In this document: piece by piece, positions 8,809 through 16,680 of the stretch | Layout of the letters: each line of letters opens with the position of its first letter | Numbering within the stretch: the stretch's first letter is position 1 | Assembly (NCBI GenBank): GCA_938083085.1 | Contig: CALLKX010000005.1 | Location: 24,573-88,572 of the forward strand | From: an uncultured bacterium | Lineage (GTDB): Bacteria > Planctomycetota > UBA1135 > GCA-002686595 | Length of the DNA stretch: 64,000 nucleotides | Direction: 5' to 3' | Program-made: the position numbers and the translations under genes | Notes under the pieces: model-generated | What the model was told of the DNA's origin: nothing | Database searches by the model: none | What the model saw: only the letters and a program-made list of their open reading frames with translations

Positions 8809-9240
8809 ATGACCGTGAGCCAAGAGCAGTTCCCCGAGGACAAGATCCCCTCCATCAAGCGGGTGATGATGCCGCGGGACACCAACGCAGTCGGCACCAT
8901 CTTCGGGGGCGTGATCTTGGCCGAGATCGACCTCGCCGCGGCCACTGAGGCGCACCACCACCACGACGGCATGGTCGTCACCGTGTCGATGGACAAGATC
9001 GACTTCAAGGCGCCGGTGCGGGTCGGCGACCTCGTCTCGTTCTTCACGGAGACGCTCAACATCGGGCGCTCATCCATCAAGGTCAAGGTGGCGGTGTGGG
9101 CCTGCCGCCGCTTTGGCGGCGGCACTCACGAGTACGTGACCGAGGCCGAGGTCACCATGGTCGCAGTGGACGATCAGTTCCGCCCGACTCCGGTCGCGGG
9201 GAAGGGCAGCGACGACCAAGAGACTCCGGCCGGGGGCTGA
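8809..9240 (+). CDS. Acyl-CoA thioesterase, hotdog fold (YciA-like)
   Basis: The 143-residue protein has the YciA/BACH pattern: RVMMPRDTNAVGTIFGGVILAEIDLAAATEA, then VVTVSMDKIDFKAPVRVGDLVSFFTE, then SIKVKVAVWACRR. The N-GTIFGG segment with the following Asp is the active-site region of this hotdog thioesterase branch. Such enzymes hydrolyse acyl-CoA to free acid and CoA in the cytoplasm. The gene follows the alpha/beta hydrolase after 9 bases and ends 5 bases before the convergent stop of the ABC ATPase. The acidic hydrophilic tail after about residue 125 is variable in this family. Confidence 0.88.
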   Translation: MTVSQEQFPEDKIPSIKRVMMPRDTNAVGTIFGGVILAEIDLAAATEAHHHHDGMVVTVSMDKIDFKAPVRVGDLVSFFTETLNIGRSSIKVKVAVWACRRFGGGTHEYVTEAEVTMVAVDDQFRPTPVAGKGSDDQETPAGG

Positions 9241-9245
9241 GCGGG

Positions 9246-10037
9246 TCAGCCGAGGATGGCCGCGGCGCGCGCGGCGGGGTCCTCAGTGCTCGTCAGCGCC
9301 TGGAAGATCTCTTCCAGGCTCTGGTCCCCGCTCCCAGCTGCCCGGAGCTCGTCAAGCGCGCCGACCGCGATCAGCCTGGACTTGGCCATCACGGCCACCC
9401 GATCACACACGCGCTCCACCACGTCGAGCAGGTGGGAGGTGTACAGGACGGCGCCGCCCCGGTCCGCCCAGCCTCGCAGGACAGCCTTCAGCATCGCCGC
9501 ACTCGGCGCGTCCAGGCCGCTCAGGGGCTCGTCGAGCACCAGGAGATCCGGCCTGGGAAGCAGGGCGCAGGCCAATGCCGTCTTCTGACGCATGCCCCGT
9601 GAGAAGGACCCGACAGGGTCATCGATCCGCTCGCGGAGCTCGAGATGGCCGAGGAGCCGGGCGGCCTCTTCCAGGGTCTCTGCGTCCTCGAGGCCGTGCA
9701 GACGACCGACGAGCAGCAGGTGCTGCCGGGGGGAGAGGTTCGGATAGAGCGGAGCGCCGTCGGGGACGTAGCCCAGGGACCTACGAGCCTCGAGGGGGTC
9801 ACCCGAGACCGAGCGTCCGGCGATGCGGACCTCGCCTGAGGACGGCTCGAGGAGGCCGCAGAGCATGCGGACCGTGGTGGTCTTGCCGGCGCCGTTGGGA
9901 CCAACGAGTCCGAGGACCTCGCCGGGCCTGACCTCGATCGACAGGTCGTCCACCGCTACCAGATCATCGAACCGGCGACTCACTCCTGAGAGGGAGGCGA
10001 CCGGCTCGCTTGATCTGGCTTCTCGCGTTGCGCTCAC
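9246..10037 (-). CDS. ABC transporter ATP-binding protein
   Basis: A 263-residue ATPase with Walker A GPNGAGKTT at residues 46-54, signature SFSRGMRQK near 144, and Walker B DLLVLDEPLSGLD near 163-175, followed by the H-loop region VLYTSHLLDVVERVCD. The short single-domain form and the R(K)Q signature resemble ATPases of ABC-2-type exporters (drug, bacteriocin or Gld/Nod type). The GTG at 10037 is the chosen start. It lies 6 bases after the stop of the radical-SAM-like gene, so they form an operon. The likely permease (6646-8094) is on the same strand but separated by two genes on the other strand. Confidence 0.9.
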   Translation of the reverse strand: MSATREARSSEPVASLSGVSRRFDDLVAVDDLSIEVRPGEVLGLVGPNGAGKTTTVRMLCGLLEPSSGEVRIAGRSVSGDPLEARRSLGYVPDGAPLYPNLSPRQHLLLVGRLHGLEDAETLEEAARLLGHLELRERIDDPVGSFSRGMRQKTALACALLPRPDLLVLDEPLSGLDAPSAAMLKAVLRGWADRGGAVLYTSHLLDVVERVCDRVAVMAKSRLIAVGALDELRAAGSGDQSLEEIFQALTSTEDPAARAAAILG

Positions 10038-10043
10038 GCGGGT

Positions 10044-10793
10044 TCAGCTGGGGAGGAGGACCTCATAGTCCTCCGGCTGGACCGAGATTCCGGTGGCCTC
10101 GGCGAGCTGGTCCGCGATCTTGTCGCGCTGAGTCTTGGTGGCGGCCTTCGCCCCCTTCTTGCCAGTGACCGAGCCGGTGGCGCACATCACGAGGACTTCC
10201 TGAGGCTTCATGACCTGGAGCTTCTTCCCCATGGCGGTGATCTCGTTTGCGGCCGTGTTGTCGATCGGCGCACGGAAGAGGGAGACCTCGAGGACCAGGT
10301 GGTCGAAGTGGTGGCAGTCGTCCACCAAGGCTCCGAAGGCGGGCCCCTTCTCGCCGGTCGCTGTCGTCCAGTTCTTGGCGGTGCCCCAGTCGAACTCGAG
10401 GTGCACCGCGCTGTACATGGCGAGGGTGGCGCGCACGTCGTAGTTGCTGAGGTCCCTCGTCTTCGTGAAGACGAGCAGCTTGGTACGTGAGAACCACTTG
10501 TCCCTGAGGGCTCGGAGATTCTCGGTGATCTCGCGCAGGTCCGGGTGGTCGGCGGGATCGGTCTCGCTGCCGACCACGAGGATCGTGTCGACCTTGATGC
10601 CCTCCTTGGAGAGCGCGATGATCTGCCTGGCGCAGGTGGTGACCACCACCGACGCCCGGGGGAGAGAGCTGCCTCGCTCCACGACGAGCCCCAGTTGCGG
10701 CGCGGAGATATCGATGGTGATCGTCCTTCCGAAGCGGCGCGTTTCGTGAGGTCCGTGGAGGATCTGGGACGTGGGGTCCTTGGTCTTGGCCAT
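10044..10793 (-). CDS. Radical-SAM-family relative lacking the [4Fe-4S] cysteine motif
   Basis: The ATG at 10793 gives 249 residues. The start HGPHETRRFGRTITIDIS resembles the YGPVxSRRLGRSLGVNL opening of COG0731-like radical SAM proteins. The middle DTILVVGSETDPADHPDLREITENLRALRDKW matches their GSGEPTLHPDL segment. The end KPQEVLVMCATGS...TQRDKIADQLAEATGISVQ matches their RPREVQI...RLEEIAERLREATG end. Where the family has C-x3-C-x2-C, this protein reads APQLGLVVERG (residues 31-41), and the only early cysteine is C54. It probably cannot bind the catalytic cluster, so a binding, scaffold or regulatory role is inferred. It sits 6 bases upstream of the ABC ATPase gene. The homology is a recollection of family patterns, not a search result. 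Confidence 0.7.
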   Translation of the reverse strand: MAKTKDPTSQILHGPHETRRFGRTITIDISAPQLGLVVERGSSLPRASVVVTTCARQIIALSKEGIKVDTILVVGSETDPADHPDLREITENLRALRDKWFSRTKLLVFTKTRDLSNYDVRATLAMYSAVHLEFDWGTAKNWTTATGEKGPAFGALVDDCHHFDHLVLEVSLFRAPIDNTAANEITAMGKKLQVMKPQEVLVMCATGSVTGKKGAKAATKTQRDKIADQLAEATGISVQPEDYEVLLPS

Positions 10794-11276
10794 GAGCCTG
10801 ACGCGCGGTAGGCGCGTCCTAGTGCAAGCCCGCAGTGACGGGCGAAAGGGGCATCCGCCGCGGTCGCGGCGTTGAGAGAGAGGGACTATACCGCACCTGC
10901 GGGGTCCTCTGGCGGGTCCCCTGTCAAGGTTGCGGACGAATCGAGCTCCGAGGTGATTCTGGAGGAGGTTTGGCGCCGTCCTCTGAGCCCCTCGATGATC
11001 AGGGCGCTGGCCAGCGCTGATCGCCCGGGGTGATTCCAAAGACCAAACAAGGGCCATCGAAGGAAGGCGTCAGGTGGGAGCACCGCGACCAGGACCGATG
11101 CCATCGCCCTCAGGGCGAGGGCGAGGATCATCGCTCGACGGAGGCTGCCTCTGAGGTCAGGTTCGCGGTTGTCCACCCCTGGAGGACGGATCGGCCCGCG
11201 CGCCGTGGCGGCCGAAGCATCTCGCGGACGACGGGAGCGGTCTGGCGCCCACGCCCGCAGCCGGTCGCCCGGATCC
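10794..11276. other. Intergenic stretch without a convincing gene
   Basis: This 483-base stretch lies between the radical-SAM-like gene and the methyltransferase. A minus-strand open frame at 10886-11176 (96 codons, ATG start) would encode a basic protein with one hydrophobic stretch, but its third-position bias is weak and no family is recognisable. I found no tRNA, strong hairpin or repeat. It probably carries the promoter of the 10044-10793 gene. Confidence 0.4.
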
Positions 11277-11960
11277 TCAGCGGGTGGCCCGGATCCAGAG
11301 GACGCCGACGTCCTTGAGGGCGGCGTTTCGGGTGGTCTCGTCCGGCGTCAGGGGCGTCGCCTCGAACGCAGCGGCCTCTCGGCTGTCCTTGAGCGCTTCC
11401 TTTCCGATCACGGTGAATCCAGCGGCCTCCAGCACCGAGGACCATCCCTCGGCGTCCAGCTGGTGCATTGGGACACCGTCGGGCTCGGACCAGGCCTCGG
11501 CCTGGGGCGCGCCGGCGTGGCGATGCACCACGAGCTCGAGACAACCACCCGCCTTGGTCACGCGCGCCAGGGAGGCGGCGGCGGCGGGGAGGTCCTCAAC
11601 GTACTCGAGGGCATCCAGCGCGAACACGTGGTCGAAGCGTCCGTCGGGGAAGCCGATGTCCTCGATGGTCATGCACTCGAAGCGTGCCCGTGAGGTCCAG
11701 TCCGACACGTCGTCGGCCCTGGCGATCATGGCCTTGGAGGCGTCGATGCCGACGGCCTGGGCTCCAGGTGCCTTCTTGCCGAGGCGGCGAGTCACCCAGC
11801 CAGCTCCGCAGCCTGCGTCGAGCAGCTGCTGGCCAGGGCGGACCTCCATGGCCTCCAGGACCTGCCGGGCCACGTCGTCGTGGAGCCCCTCGTAGCGATC
11901 CGCGGTGCCGTCCGTGGCGAGCCGGTCAAACAGAGAGACGAGGGCGTCGTGGTGCGTCAT
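11277..11960 (-). CDS. SAM-dependent methyltransferase, class I
   Basis: The protein of 227 residues has the class I SAM-binding motif LLDAGCGAGW at about residues 46-55, the acidic motif II AQAVGIDASKAMI, and the post-motif FDHVFALDALEYVEDLPAAAASLARVTKAGG that is typical of Methyltransf_11 enzymes acting on small molecules. The ATG at 11960 overlaps the stop of the upstream glycosyltransferase as ATGA (11957-11960), so translational coupling is likely. Together they suggest methylation of a glycan or glycosylated product, but the substrate is unknown. It is cytoplasmic with no signal peptide. Confidence 0.85.
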   Translation of the reverse strand: MTHHDALVSLFDRLATDGTADRYEGLHDDVARQVLEAMEVRPGQQLLDAGCGAGWVTRRLGKKAPGAQAVGIDASKAMIARADDVSDWTSRARFECMTIEDIGFPDGRFDHVFALDALEYVEDLPAAAASLARVTKAGGCLELVVHRHAGAPQAEAWSEPDGVPMHQLDAEGWSSVLEAAGFTVIGKEALKDSREAAAFEATPLTPDETTRNAALKDVGVLWIRATR

Positions 11961-13156
11961 GACGGGTCGTGATCTTGGGCCGTGGTCCTGATCCCTTCGA
12001 GGACCACATCCAGCGGTGAGAGGCAGTGATCCCACCGATACTTCTCCTCGACGAAGGCCCGTGCCCGGTCGCCCAGGGCGCGCCCCTCTGCGGGGTCCTG
12101 CAGCAATCGGATGACCTCGTCGGCGAAGGCCTGGGCCTCGTCGGCCACGAGATAGTCCGTGCCGGGTGTGCCCTCGACTCCCTGGGTCGCGCTGGTGGTG
12201 CCGACAGTGGGAAGACCCATGGCGAGCGCTTCGAGCACCTTGTTCTGGATGCCGCGCGCCACCCGCAGGGGCGCCACGCTGACCGCTGCTCTCCGCAGGT
12301 AATCACGCGTGTCGTCCACGTAGCCGGTGACCTCAACGCCGTCGAGGCTGGCGAGGGCCTTGACCTCGGGGGTGGGCTTGGAGCCCACGATGGTGAAGTG
12401 GGCCTCGGGGACCTCTGCCCGAATGAGGGGCAGGATCTCCCGGGCGAACCAGGCGCACCCATCGACGTTGGGGAAGTAATCCATGACGCCGGTGAAGACC
12501 AGGTGCCCGGGCTCGGCGCAGGCGGGGTCCGGCTTGTAGTGATCGATCGCGACGCCGTTCCGGATCACCATCGAGGGGATGCCCGGCAACTCCCTCTGGA
12601 AGATCTCGTCCTCGAGGGGCGTGCAGAGCACATTCGTCACAGCGTCCGCAGCGGCGCGCTTCTCGAAGCTACGCAGGGTCTTCCATTCGCGCCGGTACAG
12701 GGCGCTCATGGGGAACGAGTGGCGCTCGGCGTACTGGCGCCACTTGTCGGAGTCGAGCTCCGCGATGTGCAGGATCCAGGGCGTGCTGCGATCCATGATG
12801 AAGGCTGCCATCGAGGAGGAGAACGCGTAGGCCATGTCCGCGCGCGGCAGCTGCTCGTCGACGACACGCTGCAACTCTCGGGAGCCGAAGACGCCGAGCG
12901 TCAACGCCTTGCCCGTGAGGAGCAGCGGCAGGGACTGGATCTTCTTGTTCCGGAGGTTGATCGGGACGGTGATCGTCTTGATCCCCCTTTCCTCCCTGAG
13001 AAAGCGCGCAGCCTCCTCGTCATCGTCATCGTGCGAGAAGCACGCGATCGTCACCTCATGGTCGCGCGAGAAGCGTTCCACGAGCCGCCAGGTGATGATC
13101 TTGTCCCCGCGATTGGGCGGATAGGGGACGCGTTGTGAGAGGAAGAGGATGCGCAC
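11957..13156 (-). CDS. Glycosyltransferase (GT4), exosortase-associated Stp1-like type
   Basis: The protein of 399 residues starts at a GTG (13156) with RILFLSQRVPYPPNRGDKI, the typical opening of the TIGR03087-like PEP-CTERM/exosortase-associated sugar transferase group. The C-terminal domain carries VFTGVMDYFPNVDGCAWFAREILP, FTIVGSKPTPEVKAL, VTGYVDDTRDYLRRAAVSVAPLRVARGIQNKVLEALAMG, which follow that group closely. The GIQNKVLEALAMGLPTVGT segment is the GT-B nucleotide-sugar-binding E-x7-E region. It is cytoplasmic and builds surface glycans. No exosortase, PEP-CTERM substrate or other capsule gene is adjacent in the window. It is coupled to the methyltransferase downstream by ATGA. A GGAGA-like site precedes the GTG. 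Confidence 0.85.
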   Translation of the reverse strand: MRILFLSQRVPYPPNRGDKIITWRLVERFSRDHEVTIACFSHDDDDEEAARFLREERGIKTITVPINLRNKKIQSLPLLLTGKALTLGVFGSRELQRVVDEQLPRADMAYAFSSSMAAFIMDRSTPWILHIAELDSDKWRQYAERHSFPMSALYRREWKTLRSFEKRAAADAVTNVLCTPLEDEIFQRELPGIPSMVIRNGVAIDHYKPDPACAEPGHLVFTGVMDYFPNVDGCAWFAREILPLIRAEVPEAHFTIVGSKPTPEVKALASLDGVEVTGYVDDTRDYLRRAAVSVAPLRVARGIQNKVLEALAMGLPTVGTTSATQGVEGTPGTDYLVADEAQAFADEVIRLLQDPAEGRALGDRARAFVEEKYRWDHCLSPLDVVLEGIRTTAQDHDPS

Positions 13157-13391
13157 GAGGGATCTCCGGGAGCGTGACTGGCGCTCAGAGAGTAGCGGCC
13201 TTGGGCAACGGATGGTGCAGGATCGGGGAGGTGTCCCACTCGGGCTCAAACCGGTAGCGCGCTCCCCCAGGGCGGTCGGAGCTACAGGCCCCGAGGAGGC
13301 GTTGCGGAGCACTCGATGGCGCCCGTTGAGGCGAGGCCATTCGGCCGCGGCCTCGGTCCAGGGCCAGGTCTCCGGCCGTGGCCGGGATCAC

Positions 13392-14957
13392 TCATTCCGC
13401 GACCGGTTCCTCGGGGGCGACAAACGCCAAGCGGCCGGAGCGCAGGTCGAGGACGGACCGCTGTCCCCTCAGGAGGCGCGTCCCGGCGTTGCCGGCGATC
13501 CAGGGGTCAGAGAGGGGCCCGGGGACGTCGTCTCGTACGAGGGTGATCACGTGACGCCCCATGTTCGTGCCTGCCAAGAGGACGACGCTGGCGGTGGTGC
13601 GCCAGCCCTCGACCTCGCCGAATGGGCCGGCGAGGCTGCGCGGTGCGAGCCCGGTTCGGTCCCCGGCGAGGCCATGGGCGCGGACGGCCCAGCGGGACAT
13701 CGTCAAGGTGTCGTCCGAGCCGGTGTCGAGCCGGAACCAGAGCGGCGGTGTGTCCTCGCCGTTGGCGCGCACGCGGCCCGGCAAGCAGGGCGCGGTCCCG
13801 TCGAACCGCACCGGTTGCCAGGCGAGGTCTCCTCCGTCAAAGCGGTCGGGGTCGTGGACCTCGATCTGGCCGCGCAGGTCGTCGATGACGATCAGGGTGC
13901 GATCAAAGAGCGGCGCCCCCAGCACTCCGTCCACGGTGAAGCCCGCACGGTCCGAGAGGAAGCCGGTGTCCAGCTCGACGAAGGTGGGGGCCTGGAGCGT
14001 GACCTGGCCGACCTTGAGGGAGTCGCCTCGGCGTCGACCGGTCGTGGCCTCGCCGCCGACACCGCGGAGGGCAACGGAGGAGACGGGCTGCAGGGCGAGG
14101 GTCTCGGCGAGGTCCCTGGAGATGGCGTGGGAGCCGAACCCGGTGTCCAGGAGCATCCACGCGTCCTGCTGGCCGTCAATCGAGGCCTTCACGAAGGCCC
14201 TCCCGCCGCGATCGAAGCGGACGTGGGAGCGGGGCAGCGATCCACCGCGCGCGCTGAACGTCACGTCCCTGGGGCTGGACGCCGGCCTGCGGCCCGTGGA
14301 GCCTGCCGGCCGCTCACGCGACTTGAAGCGGTCGACGAAGCTCACCTCGCCCGCCACCGATTCCGTGACCGTCATGGGAAGCCAGCGTCCGTCCTGTTCG
14401 GTCCAATCCTCGAGGGCGAGGGACCTGGTCTGGCCGTGCCGCTGCCACGCGATCTGCGCCGGACGGGAGGTCGCCGGATCCAGCTGCACCGTCGCGAGCG
14501 CGCCGCTGGAGCGATGGGTGAGCCGAAGCGTGTCCGATTCTGCGGGGTCCTCGCTCACGCTCCACCGGCGGCTGCCGGGACTCGACAGCCACTGCTGGGT
14601 CCGCGCCCAACCCTCGAGGATGAGGAACTCGCCGCTGCCGAGACCCTGCCTTCGGCTCACCCCTCGCTCGTCGGTGACCCACGCCTCTCGCCCATCGAAG
14701 CCGCGCTCCCGCGCGGCCGTGCCGTCGCCGACCCGCGATTGAAAAGCGCCCTTTGGCCAGAAGCTCAGCTCGATAGGAATCGAGGCGCCATTCCGCTCCC
14801 GAACTCCCTGGAGCGAGGCGCGCCGGTCGTCCGAGCCGCGCTCCGCCATTCCGATCGAGCGGCGGACCGGCGCGAGGACCTCGGCCGAACGATCGACCGC
14901 GGGGGCGGTGGTCTGGCAGCCGAGGGCCAAGAAGAGGACGACGAAGAGCGCTCGCAT
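13392..14957 (-). CDS. Lipoprotein with two retropepsin-like aspartic protease domains
   Basis: The ATG at 14957 gives 521 residues with a signal peptide and lipobox (ALGC), so a lipid-anchored envelope protein is likely. After a beta-rich N-terminal half there are two aspartic protease signatures. The first is WMLLDTGFGSHAIS near residue 270 with a VGGEATTG flap-like segment and DGVLGAPLFD; the second is FRLDTGSDDTLTMS near 411 with a late IAGNAGTRLLRG segment. The D-T-G cores and the LGxxLL-type partner motif fit the retropepsin-like (Asp_protease_2/gag-asp) family. One chain with both halves could form a pseudo-dimer like pepsin, or the two domains may work separately; this is inference. 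The N-terminal half matches nothing I recognise. It stands alone. Confidence 0.75.
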   Translation of the reverse strand: MRALFVVLFLALGCQTTAPAVDRSAEVLAPVRRSIGMAERGSDDRRASLQGVRERNGASIPIELSFWPKGAFQSRVGDGTAARERGFDGREAWVTDERGVSRRQGLGSGEFLILEGWARTQQWLSSPGSRRWSVSEDPAESDTLRLTHRSSGALATVQLDPATSRPAQIAWQRHGQTRSLALEDWTEQDGRWLPMTVTESVAGEVSFVDRFKSRERPAGSTGRRPASSPRDVTFSARGGSLPRSHVRFDRGGRAFVKASIDGQQDAWMLLDTGFGSHAISRDLAETLALQPVSSVALRGVGGEATTGRRRGDSLKVGQVTLQAPTFVELDTGFLSDRAGFTVDGVLGAPLFDRTLIVIDDLRGQIEVHDPDRFDGGDLAWQPVRFDGTAPCLPGRVRANGEDTPPLWFRLDTGSDDTLTMSRWAVRAHGLAGDRTGLAPRSLAGPFGEVEGWRTTASVVLLAGTNMGRHVITLVRDDVPGPLSDPWIAGNAGTRLLRGQRSVLDLRSGRLAFVAPEEPVAE

Positions 14958-15618
14958 GGGGCCCCAAGGCAACAGGCGCGGGGGCCCAAGGCAAGGTCGG
15001 AGCGGCGGAGAGGGGCAACTAGGCGGAGGGAAGTCGGGCGAAGCGTTCCCGGGTTACCGGTCCTTCTTGCGGCGCCTTGGGCTCCACCTTCAACGCGACA
15101 CAGGGGTCGTTAGATGCTGTATGTAAGTGGTTTATGTCCTGCGTCGATGTCGAGTTCCGGGGCGCTTGGCCGCCGGGCGGTCACCTGGGTCGAACCTCGG
15201 TCGAGACCCCGCTCAAGGGCCTTCGACCATGACCCTCGGACCCCAAGACAGGACGCTCCGGTAGTTCACCGGGCTGTCCAAGGTCACGGAGGCGCGGGCA
15301 CGTGGATCGATGGTCACCGATGTCCGCTCTCCAGATCGACCCTGGCGCAGGGGTGGAGGATCAGCGCGCTCTCCCGACCTTCAGACTGAAGCCGTCGCTG
15401 AGCTGGCGTGTTCCCATCACCTCGGGATCCATCCTCGCCGCCATCGAGGAGCTCGAGCGGGCGGCCAGTGCCCCCAGCGATGACGCCCTCCACCTCGAGC
15501 GGCTCGATGCGCTGGAAGCGGAGGTTCGCGAAGTCTTGTCGCTGGTGGACCAGCCCCTCGAGGGCGCTCGCTGGATGGCGGTGGGCCGGCTCAGCTGGGC
15601 CGGCTCAGGCGGGCCGGC
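14958..15618. other. Intergenic stretch with one coding-like fragment
   Basis: This 661-base stretch lies between the retropepsin lipoprotein and prmA. On the plus strand, about 15402-15580 shows strong third-position GC and reads as a helical, charged segment (ILAAIEELERAAS...LEAEVREVLSLVDQ). The open frame that contains it, 15302-15811, runs antisense through the end of prmA, so it is probably a decayed gene or chance frame. A 14-bp tandem repeat begins at 15583. Nothing else stands out. Confidence 0.35.
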
Positions 15619-15630
15619 TCAGGCGGGCCG
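15583..15630. repeat. 14-bp tandem repeat at the prmA stop codon
   Basis: The unit GGGCCGGCTCAGGC occurs three times in a row (15583-15596 with two end changes, 15597-15610, 15611-15624), plus a 6-base part copy. It covers the end of prmA. On the minus strand each unit contains TGA, and the prmA stop lies in the unit nearest the gene, so changes in copy number should not alter the protein. Confidence 0.8.
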
Positions 15631-16551
15631 ACCCACGAAGGTCATCCAACGACCGAGCAGGTGCTCCTCGTCGATCCGCAGCCCGGCCTCGACGATGCTC
15701 CTGCGGGTCGCGTCCACGTGGTCGAAGCGGCAGCCGCTGAAGCAGAACCAGCCGTCTGGTGCGAGCCGCTGGGCCAGGTCGTGGGCGTGGGTCATGAGCA
15801 CGTCGGCGTAGATGTTCGCGCACACGACGTTGAACAGGCCTTCCACCTCCTCAAGGCGGCGGAAGTCGCCCTCGCGGAAGGCGCAGCGTTCCTCGACGCC
15901 GTTGTCCTGCGCGAGCAGGTCGGCGGTCGGCTTCGAGGCGGGGTCGAGGTCGAACCCGTAGGTCTCGCGCGCGCCGAGCAGCGCGGCGCCCACCGAGAGG
16001 ATCCCGCTCCCTGCGCCGGCGTCGAGCAGCCGCTCGCCGCCCTGGATTCGGCGGCTCAGGGCCCGCAGGCACGTACGCGTCGTCGCGTGCCTGCCTGAGC
16101 CGAAGGAGCCCACAGGCTCAATGGTGAGGCGCACGTCCGCGGCGCGCGGCGGATCGGACTCGTACCAGGGGGGGAGGAGCGCGAGCCGGCCGACGCGGAA
16201 GGGCTTCCAGTCCTTTCGCCAGGAGGTGGCGTAGTCCTCCGGGGGGAGGCGCTTGAAGTGCACCTCCAGACCAGTGAGCTCCGGGTCGTTCACGCGCTCT
16301 TCGAGGCCTCGGAGGCGCTGCTCGACCTCGGCACGCAGCGCCGGCGTATCGTCGCCCTCGAGCACGAACGAGCGGACGGCCTCTTCATCCGGGCCAGGCT
16401 GACGCGCGGCCAGCGAGGTGGTGCCGAGGGTGACCGAGGTGCAGGGCCCGAAGATGAGCGCCTCGGCCACCACCTCGTGCCAGCCCCGTGGCACATCGAC
16501 GCGGACCTCTGTCCACGCGAGACGTCGCTTCCCCTCTGCTCTGGCGGTCAT
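15619..16551 (-). CDS. prmA: Ribosomal protein L11 methyltransferase (PrmA-like)
   Basis: The 310-residue protein has the PrmA layout: an N-terminal substrate-recognition domain (WTEVRVDVPRGWHEVVAEAL), the YATSWRKDWKPFRVGRLALLPPW linker, and the EPVGSFGSGRHATTRTCLRAL motif that matches the family D-P-G-x-A-F-G-T-G-x-H-x-T-T signature. The SAM motif is LLDAGAGSGILSVGAALLGA near residue 175, followed by NVVCANIYADVL, the N-I-x-A-x-x-L active-site segment. PrmA trimethylates L11 in the cytoplasm. The leading D-P of the signature is replaced by E-P and the T of FGTG by S, but other residues remain. The stop codon falls inside the 14-bp tandem repeat. It is divergent from the aldolase gene. Confidence 0.9.
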   Translation of the reverse strand: MTARAEGKRRLAWTEVRVDVPRGWHEVVAEALIFGPCTSVTLGTTSLAARQPGPDEEAVRSFVLEGDDTPALRAEVEQRLRGLEERVNDPELTGLEVHFKRLPPEDYATSWRKDWKPFRVGRLALLPPWYESDPPRAADVRLTIEPVGSFGSGRHATTRTCLRALSRRIQGGERLLDAGAGSGILSVGAALLGARETYGFDLDPASKPTADLLAQDNGVEERCAFREGDFRRLEEVEGLFNVVCANIYADVLMTHAHDLAQRLAPDGWFCFSGCRFDHVDATRRSIVEAGLRIDEEHLLGRWMTFVGRPA

Positions 16552-16680
16552 GGGGAGGATCCTACCGACGAGGACAACGCTTCCGCGCTCTGTCCGGTTG
16601 ATCCCTGACCGGGGCCATGCACAATCCCGGCGCGAACGGGCGCTTCAGCGGCCGCGCTAACCAGAAATCCCTCCCACGAC

